Source: Methylosinus trichosporium OB3b (GTDB lineage Bacteria; Pseudomonadota; Alphaproteobacteria; Rhizobiales; Beijerinckiaceae). Taken from it: a stretch of DNA of 64,000 bases. The notes under the pieces were generated by a model, which was not told the DNA's origin, made no database searches, and saw only the letters and a list, made by a program, of their open reading frames with translations. Each line of letters begins with the position of its first letter. Positions within the stretch are counted from its first letter, which is position 1. The stretch is from the NCBI RefSeq assembly GCF_002752655.1, contig NZ_CP023739.1:145103-209102 (forward strand), given 5' to 3'. The translations under genes were made by a program, and so were the position numbers. Shown here piece after piece: positions 8,209-17,428 of the stretch.

Positions 8209-9381
8209 GTGGAAGAGGCTGAGTTCATTGCGGTCTCCGATGGCGAAGCGATGCACTTCGCCGACGCCCGGGCTATCCCCTGGGATACGCCCGAGCGCGC
8301 AGCGAGTCTGAATGAACTCATCCACATCCTGCAATATCGCTGGTTCCGCCGGGCGCTCGAGACGACCGGTGGACACGGCCGGCATCTCGACGTCGCTTGC
8401 GGCAGCGGCTATGGCGCGGCCTATCTGTCGCAGTCGCAGGCCATCGCCGAGACGGTCGGCCTCGACCTCGACGAAGGGCGTCTGCACCTGTGCCGGCGCA
8501 CCTATCCGAGTGTCCAGTTTCTCTGGGGCGATTGCGAAAGACTGCTGGACCATTTCGCGCCCGACAGCTTCGCCTTCGTCACCTCCGGCCAGACCATCGA
8601 GCATTTGATGGATCCGGTCGCCTTCATCGACGGGGTGCGCCAAATCCTGCAGCCGGACGGCGTCTTTCTGCTGATGAGTCCGACGCATGACGAGGGTCCT
8701 CACGCTCTCGAGTTTCGCAACCCTTTCCATCTAGTCGAATATAGCCCCGATACGCTGACCCCCTTGCTCGAATTCTTTTTCGCCGATGTGCGCATGGAGC
8801 GGAGGCTGCCGGCGCGCGACGTGTTCGACGATCTTCCGCGCTATGGGGGAGGCGCGCGCTTGCCGGCGGCCGATGCGGTCTATTGCGCGCAGCCCCGTAA
8901 GGCGCTCGATCCCGCGGCGGTCGCCGCCTTTCGCAGCGCGTTCCTGCTCGACATTTACGCGAGAGTGCTCGGCGATATCCAGACGCGGCTGATCCGTGAG
9001 CGCCGCAGCCGGCATTTTCTCAAGGACAGCTATCATTTGATCGATTTCGTGTCGGGCGTGTTTCCCTCCGAGCTCGAGAAGACCTGGTGCATGCCGGAGG
9101 CCAGCTTCGTGCTGCGGCCGAGCTCGCCCGGACGGCGGATTCAGTTGCGTCTCCTGATGCCGGCGACCGCCGAATTTCCGATGACCTCGGTGCTGCAATG
9201 GCCGGGCGGCGAGACCCGCCTCGACGTCGCCGACCGCCGCCTTCGCACGGCCGAGTTCGGTCCGCTGACAGAACCGACGCCGTTGCGCGTGACGACGACT
9301 CCGCCCTATGTCGCGAGCGAGCACGGCCTCGAGGACATCCGCACTTTCGGATGCTGCCTCGTCGGAGTCGCCGAGCTCTGA
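8209..9381 (+). CDS. class I SAM-dependent methyltransferase
   Basis: The protein has 390 residues from a GTG start with AAGGAAGG just upstream. Residues about 60-165 hold a Methyltransf_11/23-type domain: HLDVACGSGYGAAYL is motif I, GLDLDEGRL motif II, and FVTSGQTIEHLMDP with the following LQPDGVFLLMSPTHDE are motifs typical of glycan and quinone methyltransferases. The C-terminal third is beta-rich and unassigned. Given its neighbours, the substrate is probably a polysaccharide or glycolipid. Confidence 0.8.
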   Translation: MEEAEFIAVSDGEAMHFADARAIPWDTPERAASLNELIHILQYRWFRRALETTGGHGRHLDVACGSGYGAAYLSQSQAIAETVGLDLDEGRLHLCRRTYPSVQFLWGDCERLLDHFAPDSFAFVTSGQTIEHLMDPVAFIDGVRQILQPDGVFLLMSPTHDEGPHALEFRNPFHLVEYSPDTLTPLLEFFFADVRMERRLPARDVFDDLPRYGGGARLPAADAVYCAQPRKALDPAAVAAFRSAFLLDIYARVLGDIQTRLIRERRSRHFLKDSYHLIDFVSGVFPSELEKTWCMPEASFVLRPSSPGRRIQLRLLMPATAEFPMTSVLQWPGGETRLDVADRRLRTAEFGPLTEPTPLRVTTTPPYVASEHGLEDIRTFGCCLVGVAEL

Positions 9382-9398
9382 TCGTCTGTGAAGACGGC

Positions 9399-10946
9399 TC
9401 AGTCCCGGATCAGCAGCGCGATCGGTCGGCTCGGCGGCGCGCAGCCCAGTGGCCGCGCATCGGTGCAGTCCGGCCGGGCGTCGCCGTCGGCGAATTGGGT
9501 GATCCATCGGAGCAGGGCGCGGCCCTTCTCGCCTCCAGGAATGGCGCTCTGTCGGAGCCTGAAGCCCTTCGGGACCTCCTCGTGGAAAGGATCGGCGGAG
9601 CGAGGCGCCGTCGGCTTGCGATCGCCGGTGATCACGAAGTTCGAATCGAGCTCCAGCTCCCCTTGGCCGTGCACGACATGGTAATAGCGCAGCGCGTAGC
9701 CGCCGCGCCGATTTGGCGTGATCGGGTTCGTCGATATCTCCGGACGCGTCGTTCCATAGCCCGACAACGCCCATTTGTAATTCCAGGCGGTCAGCTTCTC
9801 GATTCCCCATTCTCCCGCCTGTGGCGCGGCGAGATATAATTCAGTCGAGCCGTTTTCATCGAATTTCAAATAAGTCAAAAGCGGACGGCCGTCGGGATCG
9901 AAGCCGAGACGCGGCGGCCCCATCAAGCCGCTTCCTTCGTTCACCGCATCGACCACCGCCGTCGATGTTTCGGAAATCGGCAGGTCCAGACTGCGGCCAT
10001 TCACATCGGTCCATGTCTGCAGGTCGCTCGTCTGGGCGAAGCCGATAAAGTAATTGGTCGCGACATCGGCGTTGCGGCGCCAGTTCCACGCGAGGCTCAG
10101 TCGGCCGTCGGGCGAGAATTGCGGATCGAAGGGATAGGCGCTCGAATGGTGGCGGCCGTGATGCTCGCCGAGCACAGGTCGGTCGGACGGATCGCGCCAA
10201 GAAGCTCCATCGAAAATCTTGAAGCGGGTTTCGCCGGCCCCCGAGCGCCCGTTGCGATAGCCGAACAGGACGTCTCCGTTCGGCATTGTAGCGAAGCGCG
10301 GATAGGTGACCGCGTCCTCGCCAGAGCCGGTCATGCGATTGGCGATGCTCAGAGATCCGAGTGGCGCGCCGATTGAAAGACGCGCATAGATCAGCGGGTC
10401 GGCGTGCATCCCGCCGCAGATGTGCAGCACGCCGAAGCGATCGGCAAAGATCCTCACTTCCCGATGCGCATCATATCCCGGCAGCGGACCCGAGAGGGAT
10501 GTGCGAGTCACTAAGTTATTCGTCAAATCGACGGCGGCGAGGGTGAGGCACCGTTCCGCGTTAAGGTAGCCGACATAAACGATGTCGTCGACGATGACGG
10601 CATCGAACCGGATATCGGCCCCGGTCCAGGCGTCGTCGACGACAACTCGGCGATATACGGGGCCAGCCGCTTGAGAATGAGCAGCGATCTGGCTGAAGCT
10701 GGCGACGCCCGTCGCGACGAGACAGGCGCGGCGCGAGAAGAGGCGGGGAGAGGCTGTTACTGGTTGAGCTGCAAATTTAGGGGAAGGCCGCGGGATGGGG
10801 TTCGCTATTTGATTAGGAACAAGCAGCGAGCACCGCGCTCCAGATTTCGGGCGCACTTGCCCCAGCGGCTCTAAATTTGCTGAGCGCGAATTGACACTTC
10901 CTGATCCGGTGCATGAGGTCCACGCTGGCGATAGTGAAGGACGCAT
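9399..10946 (-). CDS. BNR-repeat-containing exported protein (start uncertain)
   Basis: The reading frame encodes a protein with a twin-arginine-like export signal (SRRACLVATGVASF, coded at about 10660-10740) followed by roughly 430 residues rich in beta strands. Pieces such as SPDGRLSLAWNWRRN and TYPRFATMPNGDVLFGYRN are typical of BNR_4-family six-bladed propellers, a family that includes polysaccharide lyases and hydrolases. It may cut or bind the polysaccharide made by the neighbouring genes. No ordinary start codon lies close to the signal peptide. The nearest in-frame ATG is at 10946, inside degenerate IS6-type transposase DNA, so the original promoter and start may have been lost or replaced. 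Confidence 0.65.
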   Translation of the reverse strand: MRPSLSPAWTSCTGSGSVNSRSANLEPLGQVRPKSGARCSLLVPNQIANPIPRPSPKFAAQPVTASPRLFSRRACLVATGVASFSQIAAHSQAAGPVYRRVVVDDAWTGADIRFDAVIVDDIVYVGYLNAERCLTLAAVDLTNNLVTRTSLSGPLPGYDAHREVRIFADRFGVLHICGGMHADPLIYARLSIGAPLGSLSIANRMTGSGEDAVTYPRFATMPNGDVLFGYRNGRSGAGETRFKIFDGASWRDPSDRPVLGEHHGRHHSSAYPFDPQFSPDGRLSLAWNWRRNADVATNYFIGFAQTSDLQTWTDVNGRSLDLPISETSTAVVDAVNEGSGLMGPPRLGFDPDGRPLLTYLKFDENGSTELYLAAPQAGEWGIEKLTAWNYKWALSGYGTTRPEISTNPITPNRRGGYALRYYHVVHGQGELELDSNFVITGDRKPTAPRSADPFHEEVPKGFRLRQSAIPGGEKGRALLRWITQFADGDARPDCTDARPLGCAPPSRPIALLIRD

Positions 10947-11400
10947 GTCGGATTCCCTTGAACCGGAGCATGGGACCCAAACGAGGCCTATGGATCGGTG
11001 ATCCTGTTCAACGAGATTAACAAAAAGTTTCGAAGATCGAATTCGAGTCCGCGCGGCCCCTCGATGCTGAGCGAGAAGTTCACGCGCCGCCTGATGCAAA
11101 GCCTGAGGCAAGCGTCCCTGGCTCGCAAAAGCACGACGAAACAAAGCTTTAACGGCGGCGATAAATCGCTCGGCGCGCAGCAAAAAGTCCACCGTTTTTC
11201 CCGCCTTGTCGACGGCGCGGTAGAGATAGGCCCACCGACCCTTGATCTTGACGTAGACCTCATCCACGCGCCACGATCCGCCGCCCTTGCGCGCGAAGCG
11301 GTTCCACCGCTTTTCGAACTCAGGAGCGTAGCGCTGGACCCAGCGCATGATGGTCGTATGGGCCAAAGACAAGCGGCGTTCGGCCATCATTTCCCCGAAG
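10850..11400 (-). pseudogene. degenerate IS6-family transposase, different lineage from copies A and B
   Basis: The minus-strand frame contains MMAERRLSLAHTTIMRWVQRY, GGGSWRVDEVYVKIKG and LVEQDHR, clear pieces of an IS6/IS26-type transposase of the common rhizobial kind. The central part is out of frame (the expected TLDGYAASHRA region is scrambled) and the 5' end is missing. The 3' part runs without a stop into the BNR gene's frame. It cannot be functional. Confidence 0.75.
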
Positions 11401-11499
11401 ATCGTTCATGTTCAGCATCGCCCGTCACCGCAGCGTCCGGTCGCACTCGTCCGGGCGATTATGGTCCGCTCACGCCGTTCGCACCAGAGCCCCCAGGCG

Positions 11500-12147
11500 C
11501 TACCGCGCCTGCGCCTTTTGGGCCCATCCCCATCTGCCGTCGTCGCGCAGATTCTCATAGCCCGGATGCTGCCGAACCAGGAGATCGAACACGTCGAGCA
11601 CATGAGGAGCCGCGCGATAATCCTCGGGGAAGGATGCGGACCTCTGGCTCCAACTCGGGCTATCGCGAAAACACCATCGCATATCGTCGAAGATGATCCA
11701 TCCGCCGGGTCGTAGGAGCTTGTCGATCAGAAAGAAGTCCAGACCGGCTTGCTCCCAGCTATGGTACCCGTCAATAAAAGCGAGGTCGAATCGATGAGTG
11801 CATGCTCCATCTACGGTGGAGTTGGCAATCATATGACGCAAAAGCCAATGGCTGCCGAAATGGGCGCGCATCGGCTTCACATAGTCGGACAGGCCGAGGC
11901 TCTGCGACAGGGTTTCGGCGTTCGGCTGGAACGTCAGCGAAACGGGCACGTCAAGAGAGGTGACGGAGCCGCGACCCTTCTCCTGCAGGGCCGCCGCCAT
12001 ATAGCACGCCGACTTTCCGTGGAAGGTCCCGACTTCGACTATGTCGTAGATCGGGTTGTCTAACACGAACTGGTATAGTTGAGCGCCCGCCTTTGCCGAT
12101 GTTGCGGGGAGACTGGCGATTTGCGGCTCCAATTCGGATAGCTTCAT
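11500..12147 (-). CDS. class I SAM-dependent methyltransferase (Methyltransf_24 type)
   Basis: About 215 residues from ATG 12147 (MKLSELEPQ); an in-frame ATG at 12195 would add 16 residues. DIVEVGTFHGKSACYMA is the SAM-binding loop, SLDVPVS the acidic strand, DLAFIDGYHSWEQAGLDF and GGWIIFDDMRW the later motifs. It matches small methyltransferases found in glycan clusters. It lies between transposon remnants and is probably an isolated survivor of a larger cluster. Confidence 0.75.
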   Translation of the reverse strand: MKLSELEPQIASLPATSAKAGAQLYQFVLDNPIYDIVEVGTFHGKSACYMAAALQEKGRGSVTSLDVPVSLTFQPNAETLSQSLGLSDYVKPMRAHFGSHWLLRHMIANSTVDGACTHRFDLAFIDGYHSWEQAGLDFFLIDKLLRPGGWIIFDDMRWCFRDSPSWSQRSASFPEDYRAAPHVLDVFDLLVRQHPGYENLRDDGRWGWAQKAQAR

Positions 12148-12477
12148 CGATACCCTGCCTAACTTGGCCGAACATAGAAAACCAGCGGTTTGCAAGCTGG
12201 TCTTCGGCTGTCCCTCTATGCCTAAGGGCCGCTCCCTGCTCCGTCAACCCAGCTCCTGAACCACAACAAGGGAACCGCATTTGAAGCCGATTGACAATAG
12301 CTTTTGGGTTGCATGCTTTTGAAGAATCGATTCTAGCCGATGGCCGAATCGGGCTACGGCGTAGGATCGCATGTCTCGCCGGTGCTGATCGGCCATGGCG
12401 GAATTTGGGCGATGACGGCGTGAGGCGAGCGGCGTTGGTGTCCGGCCGACCCGAACTTCCCGGAGGAGCGTTACGCC

Positions 12478-12805
12478 ATGACCGAGAATAATGCTGTCGC
12501 CTTCCATCAGAAAGACGAAATCGACGGCTCGCTCACGGAAATTCTGCGCTCTGGCGCGAGGCGGCTCATCAAGCAAGCCGTGGAGGCGGAGTTCGCGGCC
12601 TTCCTGGCCTCGCACGGCGATCTGAAGCTGCCGGACGGTCGCCAGCGCGTCGTTCGGCATGGGCATGACCCAGTTCGCCCGATCCAGACGGGTATTGGGC
12701 CGGTAGAGGTGGAAAAACCCAAGGCGCGGGACCGCGGGGCGTTGAGCGCCGAGGAACGGTTTCCGCTATTCGTCGTCAATCCTGCCGACATGGGCGCGGC
12801 GCACG
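12478..12805 (+). pseudogene. IS256-family transposase, N-terminal fragment
   Basis: ATG 12478 (behind GGAGGAGCG) opens a frame with LTEILRSGARRLIKQAVEAE and the DLKLPDGRQRVVRHGH segment, the standard start of IS256 transposases of alphaproteobacteria. At about 12762 the similarity moves to another frame (SSSILPTWARRTKT), then stops at about 12805 where an IS630 remnant begins. Three quarters of the gene, including the catalytic core, are missing. Confidence 0.8.
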
Positions 12806-12811
12806 AAGACG

Positions 12812-13694
12812 GCGTTCAGCCACGAAGCGGAGGTCGGCGTGAAGTGGAGGGTCCAGCATGGATGATCGGCGAGCCACTTCATCACAGCGGGATGTTTATG
12901 CGTCGCGTAATTGTGGAGGGTGGCATGGATGACCTTGCCTGCCGGCACGGTGCGCTCGACGGCGGAAAGGAAGCGGATGAACTCCCGATGGCGATGCTGC
13001 TTCATGCAGCGGCCGATGACGATTCCGTGCAGAATATCGAGCGCGGCGAACAGGGTGGTCGTGCCGTTTCTCTTGTAATCGTGGATCATGGTCCCGCATT
13101 TTCCGGGTTTGAGCGGCAGGCCGGGCTGTGTGCGGTCGAGCGCCTGGATCTGGCTCTTCTCATCGATGGAGACCACGACGGCGTGAGCCGGCGGGTCCAT
13201 GTAGAGGCCAACGACATCCTCGACCTTCTCGGCGAATTGTGGATCGGCCGACCGCTTGAATGTTCGGATGCGATGCTGCTGGAGGCGATGCTTCTCCCAG
13301 AAGCGCTGCACCGCCCGCAGCGAAATCCCCATGATCTTCGCCATGGCGCGGCCCGTCCAATGAGTGGCCGCTGGGCGGTTCCGAGCAGGTCAATTCGAGA
13401 ACTCTGGCGACGAGCTTCGCGTCGAGCGGCGTGCGGCCCGGCTTGCGGGTCTTGTCGCGCAACAGGCCATCGACGCCTTCCTCGGCATAACGCTGCTGCC
13501 AGCGCCGGACCGCCGGACGGCTGACGGCTGACGGCGGCGCGCCGGGCGATCTCCAGAACCGGGAGCCGCTCGCCGGAAAAGAGCACGATCTTTGCGCGCT
13601 GGATATGTTTGAGCGGACGCGAGCGATCGGAAGCGATCGCGTCCAGTCGCTCGCGGTCTTCGTCCCGAAGGATGATGCTGACAGTCTGGGCCAT
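12812..13694 (-). pseudogene. IS630-family transposase, frameshifted and truncated
   Basis: Reading from ATG 13694: the N-terminal helix-turn-helix region is in one frame (IILRDEDRERLDAIASD), while the catalytic part (VVVSIDEKSQIQALDRTQ, KRNGTTTLFAALD, HFTPTSASWLNAV) is in another frame and lacks everything after SWLNAV, where the IS256 stump joins. Further shifts lie at about 13380-13530. A dead remnant. Confidence 0.8.
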
Positions 13695-13750
13695 CAGCCC
13701 AGACTCGCACGCCGAGCCGCATTTGTGAATCCTACGTCCGTGTCAGTGCA

Positions 13751-15023
13751 CTAGTGCGCCGCTTCAGCCAATTTGAAAGGGCTTCGCGTTCCCCCGAGTC
13801 GGAGTTTCTGATTCGCTTACGCCATTGATTCGGCCCGAGGAGGCGAGGATGGCGCAGGACGAGACCGGCGAGAAGAAATATGTCGTGCGGCTGAGCGGCG
13901 AGGAGCGCGCGCAGCTCGAAAGCATGTTGAGCAAGGACAAGCACTCGGCCAAGACTTTGGTGAAGGCTTGGATCCTGCGGAAGGCGGACGTGTCCGAGGC
14001 CGGCGAAGGGATGAGCGACGGCGAGATCATCGAGCAGCTGGAGGCGAGCGTGTCGATGGTCTACCGTGTGCGCAAGCAGCTGGTGGAGGAAGGCTTCGAT
14101 GCGGTCTTGACGCGCAAGCAGCGCTCGCGCCCCGCCGTGCCGCGCATATTCGACGGCGAGAAGGAAGCCAAGCTGATCGCGCTGTCATGCTCGGCGCCGC
14201 CGGAAGGCTATGCGCGCTGGTCATTGCGGCTGCTGGAACGAAAAGTGGTCGAGCTCGCCATCGTCGATGCGGCGAGCGACAGCACGATCGGTCGTGTTTT
14301 AAAAAACATCTTGCAGCCCCATCGCAAGGAGCAATGGGTCATTCCTCCGCATGCGGACGCGGCCTTCGTCGCCGCTATGGAGGACGTGCTCGAAGTCTAT
14401 CGGCGTCCGCATGATCCATTGCTGCCCGTGGTCTGTCTCGATGAGGCGACCAAGCAGCTGATGAAGGAGACGCGGCCGCCCATGTCGATGCAGCCCGGGC
14501 AGCCGCAGCGCGTCGACTGTGAATATGAACGCAACGGAACCGCCAGCATCTTCATGATTTTCGCGCCGCTCGAAGGAAAGCGCGAAGCGATCGTGACCGA
14601 GCGCCACACGGCGATCGATTATGCGCATGCGCTCGAGCATGTCGCCGACGTGATGTTTCCGCAGGCGACGAAGATCGTGCTGGTGCAGGACAATCTGAAC
14701 ACGCACAAATCCGCCTCGCTCTATCAGGCTTTCGCGCCCGAGAAGGCCCGACGGCTGACCGAGCGTTTCGAGTGGCATCACACGCCCAAGCACGGAAGCT
14801 GGCTCGACATGGCCGAGAGCGAGCTCAGCGTTCTGTCCTCGCAATGTCTCGCGCGCCGCATCCGCGACATCGAGAGCCTGCGCGCCGAAGTCGCCGCCTG
14901 GGTCGCCGACCGCAACACGCATCAGGCGAAGGCGGACTGGCAGTTCACCACCGCCGACGCCCGTATCAAGCTCAAAAGCCTCTACGGTCTTCCCCGTTCA
15001 AAACGGCTGAATCACGCCACTAG
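13751..15023 (+). mobile_element. complete IS630-family element
   Basis: The ends are related inverted repeats: CTAGTG, then TTCAGCC, TTTGAA and GGG in the same spacing at 13751-13782 and, inverted, at about 14992-15023. TA (or CTAG) stands at both edges, as expected for the TA target duplication of the IS630/Tc1 group. It carries one intact transposase gene. The right flank is the 3' end of a different IS630-type transposase, so one IS630 element jumped into or beside another. Confidence 0.75.
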
Positions 15024-15027
15024 CTAG
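13849..15027 (+). CDS. IS630-family transposase
   Basis: About 392 residues from ATG 13849, with GAGGAGGCGAGG upstream. The N-terminal helix-turn-helix region (GMSDGEIIEQLEASVSMVYR) is followed by a DDE core: VVCLDEATKQL (first D), VLVQDNLNTHKSASLY (second D) and HHTPKHGSWLDMAESEL (E). Length and motifs are complete. Its stop codon (15025-15027) falls just outside the terminal repeat, so the last codons use flanking DNA. Confidence 0.9.
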   Translation: MAQDETGEKKYVVRLSGEERAQLESMLSKDKHSAKTLVKAWILRKADVSEAGEGMSDGEIIEQLEASVSMVYRVRKQLVEEGFDAVLTRKQRSRPAVPRIFDGEKEAKLIALSCSAPPEGYARWSLRLLERKVVELAIVDAASDSTIGRVLKNILQPHRKEQWVIPPHADAAFVAAMEDVLEVYRRPHDPLLPVVCLDEATKQLMKETRPPMSMQPGQPQRVDCEYERNGTASIFMIFAPLEGKREAIVTERHTAIDYAHALEHVADVMFPQATKIVLVQDNLNTHKSASLYQAFAPEKARRLTERFEWHHTPKHGSWLDMAESELSVLSSQCLARRIRDIESLRAEVAAWVADRNTHQAKADWQFTTADARIKLKSLYGLPRSKRLNHATS

Positions 15028-15039
15028 ATCGTCGTCGGC

Positions 15040-15260
15040 AAGGTCGTGTTGCGGCTGGCGCAGGACACCGTCGATGTCTGCCGCCCTACAGCCCCGATCT
15101 CAATTCGGTCGAAAAAGCCTACTCAAAGCTGAAAGCCTATCTACGCAAGATCGCCCAGCGAACCGTGTCCGGCCTGATGCGCGCCCTCGAAACATGCGAC
15201 GCACATCTTCCTCCGCGAGGCATGAACTATTTCAAGGCCTGCGAGTATGATACAGATTGA
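15040..15260 (+). pseudogene. IS630-family transposase, C-terminal remnant
   Basis: The frame ending at TGA 15258-15260 reads PYSPDLNSVEKAYSKLKAYL, the glutamate motif near the C-terminus of IS630 transposases, followed by the usual tail ending YFKACEYDTD. It is not the 3' end of the adjacent complete element, and its N-terminal part is absent. Confidence 0.75.
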
Positions 15261-15314
15261 TCCGAAGCTGCTCTGGACCACGGTCCGTTTCACGCGGAGA
15301 AGGAGACTTGTCTG

Positions 15315-15578
15315 ATGCAAAGTAATAACAAATATTCCGCAGGCGAGGAAAAAAACATCGCGTCCATGTTTGCTGGTATTACCGCTGTGATCTCAGAACT
15401 TTGTGAATTGCTTATCGAAAAGAAGGCTATTGACCGGAATGAATTAAAGCATCGGCTCTACCGACTGCATGAAAAGGCCGTGAGCCATGGCGGTGCTCCA
15501 GCGGCGGCGGCAGTATCCCATCTGATTCACATCCTGGAAGCGGCGGATACTGAAGGTAAGACTGAGCAGCCGAAATGA
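15315..15578 (+). CDS. small hypothetical protein (87 aa)
   Basis: ATG 15315 is preceded by AAGGAGA at a good distance. The product is helical, charged and soluble (ITAVISELCELLIEKKAIDRNEL). Its lower GC content than the surrounding transposon genes suggests a separate origin. No family is recognised, and there are no clear partners, since it stands alone between IS630 and IS1380 debris. Confidence 0.5.
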   Translation: MQSNNKYSAGEEKNIASMFAGITAVISELCELLIEKKAIDRNELKHRLYRLHEKAVSHGGAPAAAAVSHLIHILEAADTEGKTEQPK

Positions 15579-15775
15579 TCCTCATGCCCTTGATCGAAAC
15601 CTCTTTGGTCACAGGGGTATTCTGCGGCGTCAATTCGTACCCAGCTTCTGATGACGCCTAACCCGTCTTATTCAGGGCGCTTTGGAAGGTTGACGAGCGT
15701 AGCATAGCTCACTGAAACGGCGTAGGATTTGGTTGCTGACACCACCCCTTTCCCGCTGCACTTGCGACGCCCGCC

Positions 15776-15968
15776 ATGACAGACGATACGTTTCCTGCCT
15801 TCTCCTTTCCAGCCGTCCGGGGCAAGAAAGTCACAGCCGCTTTCGATGGCGGCCGCATCTCCTCGGACGGCGGCGTCATGCTGCTCGCCATGGCGGAGCG
15901 CCGGCTCGGCGTCGCCGAGCGGCTGGCGCGCTGCTTTCCCGATCGCCGCGATCCCGCGCGAATCACCC
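15776..15968 (+). pseudogene. IS1380-family transposase, N-terminal fragment
   Basis: ATG 15776 begins a frame with VTAAFDGGRISSDGGVMLL and AERLARCFPDRRDPARI, the conserved start of IS1380 transposases. It is broken at 15968/15969, where an IS6 remnant begins. Only about 64 of some 440 residues remain. Confidence 0.85.
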
Positions 15969-16133
15969 TGCAACTGGTCCTTTCAGATCATATGCATGAG
16001 CTCGATCCCTGAGAGTGTCGCAGCAGCGGATCGAAATGATTTGAAACCCAACATCGGCCGCGTCACCTGCTTCACAGCTCAATGGCCCTGTTCGACGATA
16101 TTATTGAGATATTTGATGCGGCGGATTTCGATG
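15969..16133 (-). mobile_element. IS6-family remnant (internal, 165 bp)
   Basis: This stretch matches, inverted, the region of copies A and B encoding the last third of the transposase, without either terminal repeat. It joins IS1380 DNA on the left and an unrelated coding fragment on the right. Confidence 0.8.
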
Positions 16134-16409
16134 GGCTTTGTCTTGGTCGACGGTGTTTTGCCGCGCCTAAGAGCGGTGTCCGGATCGTTCGACACCACAC
16201 AACTTCGGCACGTCGCCGAGCAGATCGCCGCCGGAAACGTCGGTGCTTTCGATCAAGCCGCTCCGGGAGTGTCGAAGGTGCTCGGTCCTGCCGCACTGGC
16301 CGGCGGCTTCGGTGAGGTGATGCTCTACTGCGCCATTGGTGTCTGGGTGCTCGCCGCACGCAGCTTCTTCACCTTCGGGAGGAGGAAAGATGTCGATGGC
16401 GCGTCATGA
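16131..16409 (+). pseudogene. C-terminal fragment of a membrane protein, possibly an MFS efflux pump
   Basis: The open frame after the IS6 scrap encodes about 92 residues: an amphipathic region (TTQLRHVAEQIAAGNVGAF), then a hydrophobic segment (EVMLYCAIGVWVLAARSFFTF) and a short basic end. This layout resembles the last part of a 14-helix drug-efflux permease, but that is a guess from the hydropathy pattern. It has no start of its own. Confidence 0.4.
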
Positions 16410-16514
16410 GGTTGGAGCCAGGCGGTCGGTCCGTCCGAGTGTCTTGCGCTATGCCGAGGTCGGCGCGTTCGAGCGACGTACCACCTCGACGAACAGGTTT
16501 CCGGCCCGGGAGAG

Positions 16515-17336
16515 CTATCGCACTGGCGAAGCGACGAGTCCGAACTCGCGATGCAGCGGCGAAGCGAGCTTCGAAACCCGGAAGCCGCGGTGCTGTTCCG
16601 GCAACGTGGATTCCGGCACGAGGCTGACACCGGCGCCCTCTCGAACCAAGGCAATCGCGCTCGACCAGTCGCGCACCTCGATCTCAACGTTCTGGAGCGT
16701 CAATCCAGCCGCTTCGGCAAGCGAGCGGGCGTTCGTATGGCACCCGCCGGTGGCGAGAACGAAGGGCGCTGCCGCCAGTTCGGCCAATGAGACCGAATTA
16801 CGCCGTGACAGGGGATGCGCCGCCGGGAGGATGGGAACCCAGGCATCCCGTCCGAGTGGAACGGCATTTCTGGCAGGAGACGGGTTGAGAACGACGCCGA
16901 GGTCGATCGATCCCGCCGCGAGCCAAGCCTCCACTTCCATGTCGTCGGTTTCGAGCGGCACGAGATCGATGCCCGGATGGAGCGTGCGAAAACGCCGAAG
17001 CAAGGGCGGAAGGACCGTGACGAAGACGCTCGGGAAACCCGCCAGACGGATGGCCCCGGTCTCCTCACCGATCAGCGCCATTGCCTCCCTTTCGATCGCC
17101 TCCAGATGCGAAAGGGCTGTTCGCGCATGGTCGAGCGCGCGCTCTCCGAAGGCGGTCAATTCGACACCCCGTGGCTGGCGGATCAGCAGTTTCACTCCCA
17201 GGCTCTCTTCGAGCGCGGCCAGGGCTTGGCTCATCCCCGATTGGGTGACGCCCAGCTTGTCCGCGGCTGCGGTGAAGCTGCCGGCTTCGGCGACGGCGAT
17301 CAGGCTCTGGAGCTGGGTCAGGTTCATAGTAGCCAA
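16515..17336 (-). CDS. LysR-family transcriptional regulator with an early in-frame stop
   Basis: The frame begins MATMNLTQLQSLIAVAEAGS. The winged helix-turn-helix region (FTAAADKLGVTQSGMSQALAAL) covers residues about 5-60. The effector domain follows from about 90. The frame ends with TAG at 16515-16517 after 273 residues. Beyond it the same frame continues with LSRAGNLFVEVVRRSNAPTSA to TAG 16449-16451, which looks like the normal LysR tail and would give 295 residues. So a nonsense change seems to have removed the last ~21 residues; the protein may still work. It is divergent from the GST gene and probably controls it from 17337-17428. Confidence 0.85.
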   Translation of the reverse strand: MATMNLTQLQSLIAVAEAGSFTAAADKLGVTQSGMSQALAALEESLGVKLLIRQPRGVELTAFGERALDHARTALSHLEAIEREAMALIGEETGAIRLAGFPSVFVTVLPPLLRRFRTLHPGIDLVPLETDDMEVEAWLAAGSIDLGVVLNPSPARNAVPLGRDAWVPILPAAHPLSRRNSVSLAELAAAPFVLATGGCHTNARSLAEAAGLTLQNVEIEVRDWSSAIALVREGAGVSLVPESTLPEQHRGFRVSKLASPLHREFGLVASPVR

Positions 17337-17428
17337 GATTATACCAGAAATATGTTCGAGTAATTTTTATTATGTCGTGGAGCCTGTCAGTGTTGGTGGC
17401 TATCTTCCCCCTCAGCGAGGCCCCAACG
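17337..17428. promoter_or_regulatory. divergent LysR/GST intergenic region
   Basis: The 92 bp between the two divergent genes are AT-rich at about 17339-17372. LysR regulators usually bind such divergent gaps at T-N11-A boxes, and controlling both its own gene and the neighbour would be typical. No exact box or promoter was assigned. Confidence 0.4.

Noticed and set aside
12478..13524. A 348-codon apparent gene
   Set aside because: Only the first ~95 codons are IS256-like; the rest is the antisense of an IS630 remnant. It is a chance fusion at a transposon joint.
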